A DNA stretch of 64,000 nucleotides from Bryopsis sp. KO-2023 (taxonomy: Eukaryota > Chlorophyta > Ulvophyceae > Bryopsidales > Bryopsidaceae): contig BSYQ01000008.1 in NCBI GenBank assembly GCA_030272585.1, forward strand, positions 5,704,001 through 5,768,000. The letters are read 5' to 3'. The position numbers were made by a program, and so were the translations under genes. How positions within the stretch are numbered: the stretch's first letter is position 1; every line of letters starts with the position of its first letter. A model generated the notes under the pieces. The model ran no database searches, was not told the DNA's origin, and saw only the letters and a list, made by a program, of their open reading frames with translations. Shown in pieces: positions 59,801-64,000 of this stretch.

Positions 59801-60901
59801 CAACAGGACCAGCACCTGGACAGCGCAGAAGCGAGCGGACGAGGTGACTGGCGCAAGGCACGAGCTTTTTCGAGTGTGGACGAACGGTACAGTGCACTGG
59901 CGTTGAGAACGAGTCGTCACTGAGCACCTTTCGACGCGACTGGTGCAGAGGCCAGTGGACGAAGTAGACCAAAGGCGCGCCTGAACGAAGAAGCTGACGC
60001 ACACTTCGGACATGGTAGACGAGACTTTGGGCGACTGGGTACCACCCTGCAGCAGGAGGCGACCACCCAATGACTTCACACTGATCACCATCACCACATC
60101 GCCAAGGAGGAAACGAATCCTCAGACACCATGTGAGAGAAATCAGCATGAGAAGATGTTGCGGACGAACACTTCTGGCAACACGGACGACACTCCGGATG
60201 ACCAAGGACCAACAGAAGGGCAAACCTTGAACTCGGACGACTACGTCCGAGAAGGCATAACTAAGCGACTATTGATCCAAATGGCTTGTACAAGGTACCG
60301 TTGGATGCAAAATTAAACAGGCTATCCACCGAAGGTTGTTTCAGAGTAGTCGAAAAAGTACTGAAGCAGTTCTGCCTGAAAAACTGAGTCGAGGTCACAG
60401 GTATTCGGACAAGTCTTTTTGGACAAACCGAGTTTATGCGGGACAGTTGCGTTTACTTGTTCCCTTTGATTTTTGTGGTTCCGGTGGTCGGGAACTTTAT
60501 ATTTGTGTTTATGGTTGATTGTTCTATCGGCATTATGCCTGTCGAAGTGTCGAGATATTCTCGCTGCAAGCCAATAGGTATAGCGCCCAGTATCGACCTG
60601 GATATTTCGACTGTGGTTGGATAATGCACTGAGTAAGGAATTGTAGGATGAACGACCACACTTGTGGAAAGCACTGTGGGGTATAAATGTTCAGTTGATT
60701 TCAAGAGGAACGACACTAGTCGTCAGGATATTGTTTCGGATTTGAAAGAACGGTTGTGGACTTCACAGAGTGGAGTACAAACGGAATTTGTTTTTGAGAG
60801 ACGTGAAGGAGGGAAGTGAATATTGAACGAGGGACAAGTTTTGGACTATATTATTGTTCAGTGATATTCCTTTAAGAAAACACAGGGAAGGTTTTGGTCT
60901 A

Positions 60902-60938
60902 ACCCCCCACATTCACGAGGGCGTGAACTCGTGGGGGG
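60902..60938 (+). other. Hairpin next to the polypurine tract
   Basis: CCCCCCAC at 60903-60910 pairs with GTGGGGGG at 60931-60938, and TTCACG with CGTGAA between them, giving a long imperfect stem that includes the start of the polypurine tract. Confidence 0.6.
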
Positions 60939-60948
60939 AGGGAGTAGT

Positions 60949-61203
60949 TGATACGAACATTTTATGTTCGTAGTGGTTGTCCGTGACTGGATTACTTCCG
61001 TACCATTTGGTCGGACGAGATCTTGTCCATCCCAGTTGACTCAGTTTGATCGACTGGGACGGGGACGAGATCCCTCGATCTCGTCCCGGACAGACCCTAT
61101 AAGTACCGTCCCTAAACCACAAACCTAACTCTCTTATTCTCCCTCAACAACCTCGTGATCCCTACAAAGGCACCCGGCCCTTTGGGGCCTCGACTTTGTA
61201 TCA
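60949..61203 (+). repeat. 3' LTR of the LARD-like element
   Basis: 255 bp and apparently identical to the 5' LTR when read base by base. It is directly preceded by the polypurine tract and followed by the ACATG target duplication. Confidence 0.93.
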
Positions 61204-61793
61204 ACATGCACGAGCCACACGGTGTGCCGAACCCACTGGAACCTCATGATTATCCTCGTGCGCTTATACGGGGTGTGGCAGGAACAGCGAATCGACCCGC
61301 CACAGGCATACTAGGGATATGATAGGCAATGATCGGCCTGCTAAAAATAGGTCTAAACGGGGTCGGATCGGGATCGGATTTTCACTAATGTCTATTATAG
61401 GGTGATACAAAAATAATCGGTTTTTTTTTTTTTTTTTTTACCGATCATGATCGGTGCCGATCATCGGTGATCGGTGTCTTGATCGGACCGATTAATCGAG
61501 ATCGGCGACCGATCCGATCAAAGAACGGCGTCGGCCGATCCCGATCCCGATCCGATCAAGGCGCGGAGCTGTGATCGGAATAGTCGGCCGATCAAAGTCG
61601 GCGTTTTTTTTTGATCGGTACAATGATCGGGGAGAACCGATCATGATCGGTATGAAAGGCGCGAAGTCGGTGAATTTGGTAAATTTCCGATCAGATCGGA
61701 TCTGCCGATCACCCACCGATCCCGATCCGATCATGATCGGAAATCGGGTGACGCACAAAGTAACCCCCGCAGGGTCCCCAGAACCCAAGGGAA

Positions 61794-61866
61794 CCGAGTG
61801 GGATTCGAACACCATACCGCACGATGCCGAGTCATCTACACTGAGCACTAAGCCAAGTGGACCACG
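61794..61866 (-). other. tRNA-like sequence, left arm of foldback element 2
   Basis: Mirror of 61957-62031 with the complementary B-box-like GGATTCGAACA at 61801-61811. Differs from its partner by about one base in the D-arm region. Confidence 0.55.
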
Positions 61867-61956
61867 ATGATTTCGTGGCTGTTGCGATCATATACCTTAA
61901 TCTGTTTGTAATTCTGTGAAATTAGGGTATATTATTGCAACAACCACAGAATTATC

Positions 61957-62031
61957 GTGGTCCACTTGGCTTAGCGCTCAGTGTAGATGACTCGGCATCG
62001 TGCGGTATGGTGTTCGAATCCCACTCGGTTC
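61957..62031 (+). other. tRNA-like sequence, right arm of foldback element 2
   Basis: Contains TGGTCCACTTGGCTTAGCGC and a B-box-like TGTTCGAATCC (one base off the GGTTCGANTCC consensus). It shares GGTCCACT and GACTCGG with the tRNA-like unit of element 1. A full cloverleaf does not form. Confidence 0.55.
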
Positions 62032-62378
62032 CCTTGGGTTCTGGGGACCCTGCGGGGGTTACTTTGTGCGTCACCCGATTTCCGATCATGATCGGATCGG
62101 GATCGGTGGGTGATCGGCAGATCCGATCTGATCGGAAAACGCCGATCCCGATCCCGATCCGATCTGGTTTCCGAGGCAGAATTGGGTGATCGGCCGATTT
62201 TGATCGGAAAAGTCGGACCGATTTTTGTGATCGGTCCGATTTTGATCGGTGATCGGTTTGATCGGACCGATCTGATCGATGATCGATTTGATCGGAAACC
62301 GCAGGTGCCGATCTTGATCGGAGATCGGTTTGATCGATGACCGACATGTCGGCATCGGATCCCTAGTATGGCCACAGG

Positions 62379-62754
62379 TTCAGCTGAAGGACCTACATTT
62401 GGACATGCGGGAGCCAGACTTCCAGCCACTCCTTCAGGCTCCACCCACGACCCAGACTCTCACCGAGTGCTATCAGTGCTTGAGAAGGGACATGGGCTTT
62501 CCGAAAGGCCCAAATTGATAGTAGTAACTCGGGTTTAGGGTTATTGTGTAGTACAATGGGATGTACGACAGGGTTTATAGGGCAGGGGGCCCTCCTGTAA
62601 AAATTAATCTTCCCAGTGACTCTCTCTCTCTCTCTCTCTGTGTGTCCAATTGGTGTTTGTTTTACAGAAATGTTCATACAGACCCAAATCTGCCCGCGAC
62701 TCTTCGCTTTCACATATAGCCGCAAAATCTAACTTCTGAAAAGTAAAAGAAAAC
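62379..62754. other. Spacer with a CT microsatellite
   Basis: A CT dinucleotide run lies at about 62620-62640. Part may be the 3' end of the minus-strand LINE fragment next to it. No gene seen. Confidence 0.4.
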
Positions 62755-63150
62755 TTATCGACCCCACGGTCGACAAGTAAGATCCCATTTCTTCTTCACT
62801 CCAAGTAAAAAATGCCCGAGGGGCTCCAGCTGCTCAATAAAATGGTCCCAAGCAAGATTGGACGAAGCATAAGCTTCAAATAAAGGTTGTCTCAGATGCT
62901 CATATAGACCACAAGAAAAAATAATGTGGTCCCTGTCCTCCGTATGAAAACCACAAGCACACTGGGTGCGTGTAGTACCTAAAACCTTGAACCTACTCAA
63001 ATACTGATAACACGGAAAATGCCCGGAAAGAACTTGGGCCACCAAACTGCTGTGGGGCTTGGCTAACTGCACTGTCCAACACTTATTGTGCTCAAAGAAA
63101 ATCCCCAAAGACCGTGGACCACTCCCTTTCACAAGGCGGAAGGGGGGTAC
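62755..63150 (-). mobile_element. Truncated non-LTR retrotransposon (LINE) C-terminal fragment
   Basis: Minus-strand frame with the C-terminal pattern of LINE polyproteins: QVLSGHFPCYQYLSRF followed by the zinc-knuckle-like CACGFHTEDRDHIIFSC (C-x-C-x8-H-x4-C) and a short end at a stop, 62755-62757. The reverse transcriptase itself is absent; upstream the frame runs into the GTCGGCGACG satellite. A 5'-truncated or rearranged copy. Confidence 0.75.
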
Positions 63151-63486
63151 CGCCGACGCCGTCGCCGACACCGTCGTTCGTGACAAGCGCGTCGGCGACG
63201 TCACCAGGAGCGTCGGCGACGGAAATATGATGTGATTGTCACATCGGTTGGTGCAGTCACAGCGTCGCCGTCAAGTGTCATTCGTCGGCGACGCTGCGTC
63301 GGTGACGGAGGCGTCGCCGACGGCATCGTTTAGGGCGTCGCCGTCGAGTGTCATTCGTCGGCGACGCTGCGTCGGTGACGGGCGCGTCGCCGACGGCGTC
63401 GTTTATGGCGTCGCCGTCAGGTGTCATTCGTCGGCGACGCTGCGTCGGTGACGGGCGCGTCGCCGACGGCATCGTTATGGCGTCGT
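63146..63486. repeat. GTCGGCGACG satellite with a 73-bp tandem unit
   Basis: From 63263 a 73-bp unit starting CGTCGCCGTC repeats at 63263, 63336 and 63409 with few changes, ending near 63486. Each unit has the palindrome-like CGTCGGCGACG and GCGTCGCCGACG. The part at 63146-63240 has the same motifs without the period. High GC contrasts with the surroundings. Confidence 0.85.
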
Positions 63487-63752
63487 TGAATGGTGAACCC
63501 ATCCCAACCAGATTTGATTGTACAAATCATGTTAATTTTTAACGTCAAGTGTGACCCCGACACCAAACCCAACAGCGCAATCGCATCAACCCCTTTCGCC
63601 GCTCTGGGAAATTCGACGCGGTGCGCGCGTGTGCGTCTTTCTGCGCTGTTGGAACAAGGAAAGGAGGGAAAGTGGAAAGTGAAGGGAAGTGGTAACGGCG
63701 GCGGTGCGGTGGCGGTGGTGTTTGCCAGCATTTTGGCCGAAGCTTGTGAACC

Positions 63753-63806
63753 CCTGTAAGGCTTCATTCCTGTTGTCTCCCTGTAAGGCTTCATTCCTGT
63801 TGTCTC
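63753..63806 (+). repeat. 27-bp direct repeat, two copies
   Basis: Two adjacent 27-bp copies (63753-63779 and 63780-63806) with the core GTAAGGCTTCATTCCTGTTG, identical by eye. Confidence 0.85.
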
Positions 63807-63914
63807 TTGAAGACATTTTCCTTCGTGTTTCAAAGTTCGTGGATAGTTCGGGGCCTTCCCTTTCCTTTCCTTTGCTTCGTTTTTTTCTGACAGAAGACCT
63901 GTGTGTCTTGACAG

Positions 63915-64000
63915 GAGGCTGAGCTGCACAAATTTGTGGAGAGGCTGAATAAAGAGGGCCGGCTCAATTTCGACTCAGGGAAAGAGAAAGGAGGAGAGTT
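63915..64000 (+). CDS. Possible internal exon cut by the window edge
   Basis: After a good acceptor (GTCTTGACAG) the frame reads EAELHKFVERLNKEGRLNFD and stays open to the end. It looks like an exon of a gene that continues off the window. Its 5' exon may lie at 63490-63750. No family recognised. Confidence 0.35.

Larger units (their letters stand above)
52010..61203 (+). mobile_element. Complete LTR retrotransposon without pol (LARD-like), 9194 bp
   Basis: Bounded by two 255-bp LTRs and flanked by the 5-bp target duplication ACATG (52005-52009 and 61204-61208). After the 5' LTR, two bases on, TGGTTTCGGAGC at 52267 fits a tRNA-primed binding site; before the 3' LTR is the purine tract GTGGGGGGAGGGAGT (60931-60945). 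The internal DNA is purine-rich on the plus strand and has no reverse transcriptase, integrase, RNase H or protease segment in any frame; ORFs are short and low-complexity. This fits a large retrotransposon derivative mobilised by another element. It carries a nested foldback element at 56118-57421. The LTRs look identical, so insertion was recent. Confidence 0.92.
61307..62370. mobile_element. Foldback element 2, GATCGG arms
   Basis: 1064 bp between perfect 8-bp target duplications GCCACAGG (61299-61306 and 62371-62378). Ends: CATACTAGGGAT at the left and ATCCCTAGTATG at the right. Outer arms are packed with GATCGG/CCGATC in both orientations; the inner part holds a head-to-head pair of tRNA-like sequences around a short AT-rich spacer (about 61880-61945). 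A T run sits at 61422-61439. There is no coding capacity. It starts only ~100 bp after the LARD. Architecture matches foldback element 1. Confidence 0.85.

Noticed and set aside
62755..63204. Host gene of 149 residues
   Set aside because: C-terminal pattern is that of LINE polyproteins and the N-terminal part is satellite translation.
63263..63485. CRISPR-like array (regular 73-bp spacing)
   Set aside because: The whole unit is repeated with no unique spacers; it is a satellite in a eukaryotic genome.

Overview
The window is nuclear DNA of a photosynthetic, probably flagellated eukaryote, most likely a green-lineage alga. It has GT-AG introns throughout, a cytochrome c6 precursor with a bipartite lumen-targeting presequence, a SPAG8-like axonemal protein, and ordinary eukaryotic DNA-repair, RNA-binding and peptidase genes. 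The species cannot be named from sequence alone. Five genes can be rebuilt with every intron in phase: EXO1, aminopeptidase P, petJ, an MDR oxidoreductase and a secreted Ala/Cys-rich protein. Base-level accuracy therefore looks good, so frameshifts elsewhere are probably real.

Layout. 0-2.4 kb (+): the 3' part of an MnmG/GidA/MTO1-like tRNA-modification gene, then a PI31 proteasome-regulator C-terminal domain; both show frame breaks. 2.9-3.4 kb: a CATCGC-rich repeat between direct repeats. 3.4-5.9 kb: exon-like ORFs, one weakly like the FANCD2 tail. 8.6-5.95 kb (-): a six-exon MDR/quinone oxidoreductase. 11.7-13.0 kb (+): a secreted Ala-rich/Cys-rich protein with no family I recognise. 14.4-19.8 kb (+): a complete nine-exon EXO1. 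22.7-20.5 kb (-): a SPAG8-like protein. 23.9-24.8 kb (+): cytochrome c6 (petJ). 25.9-29.0 kb (+): a three-finger CCCH protein. 33.0-32.3 kb (-): an intronless PAP2 lipid phosphatase, divergent with a 14-exon aminopeptidase P at 33.2-38.8 kb (+).

From 39 to 51 kb the DNA is repetitive. A compound ~1 kb module occurs three times. Between copies lie decayed methionyl-tRNA synthetase exons in the wrong order, one of their introns carrying a G-run inverted-repeat element. At 50.9 kb there is a stray copy of the MDR exon 1 end.

From 51.4 kb to the end the DNA is almost all mobile: a GGGTAC-rich tandem array; a complete 9.2 kb LTR element (matching 255-bp LTRs, 5-bp TSD, no polymerase genes, hence LARD-like); a foldback element nested in it; a second foldback element just downstream; a truncated LINE end; and a GTCGGCGACG satellite.

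The most novel signal is the pair of foldback elements at 56118-57421 and 61307-62370. Both have perfect 8-bp target duplications and related 10-bp ends, arms built from a short motif (GACCGG in one, GATCGG in the other), and a central head-to-head pair of tRNA-like sequences with a B box. This looks like a non-autonomous hAT-type family with diverging arm satellites and captured pol III-like promoters.
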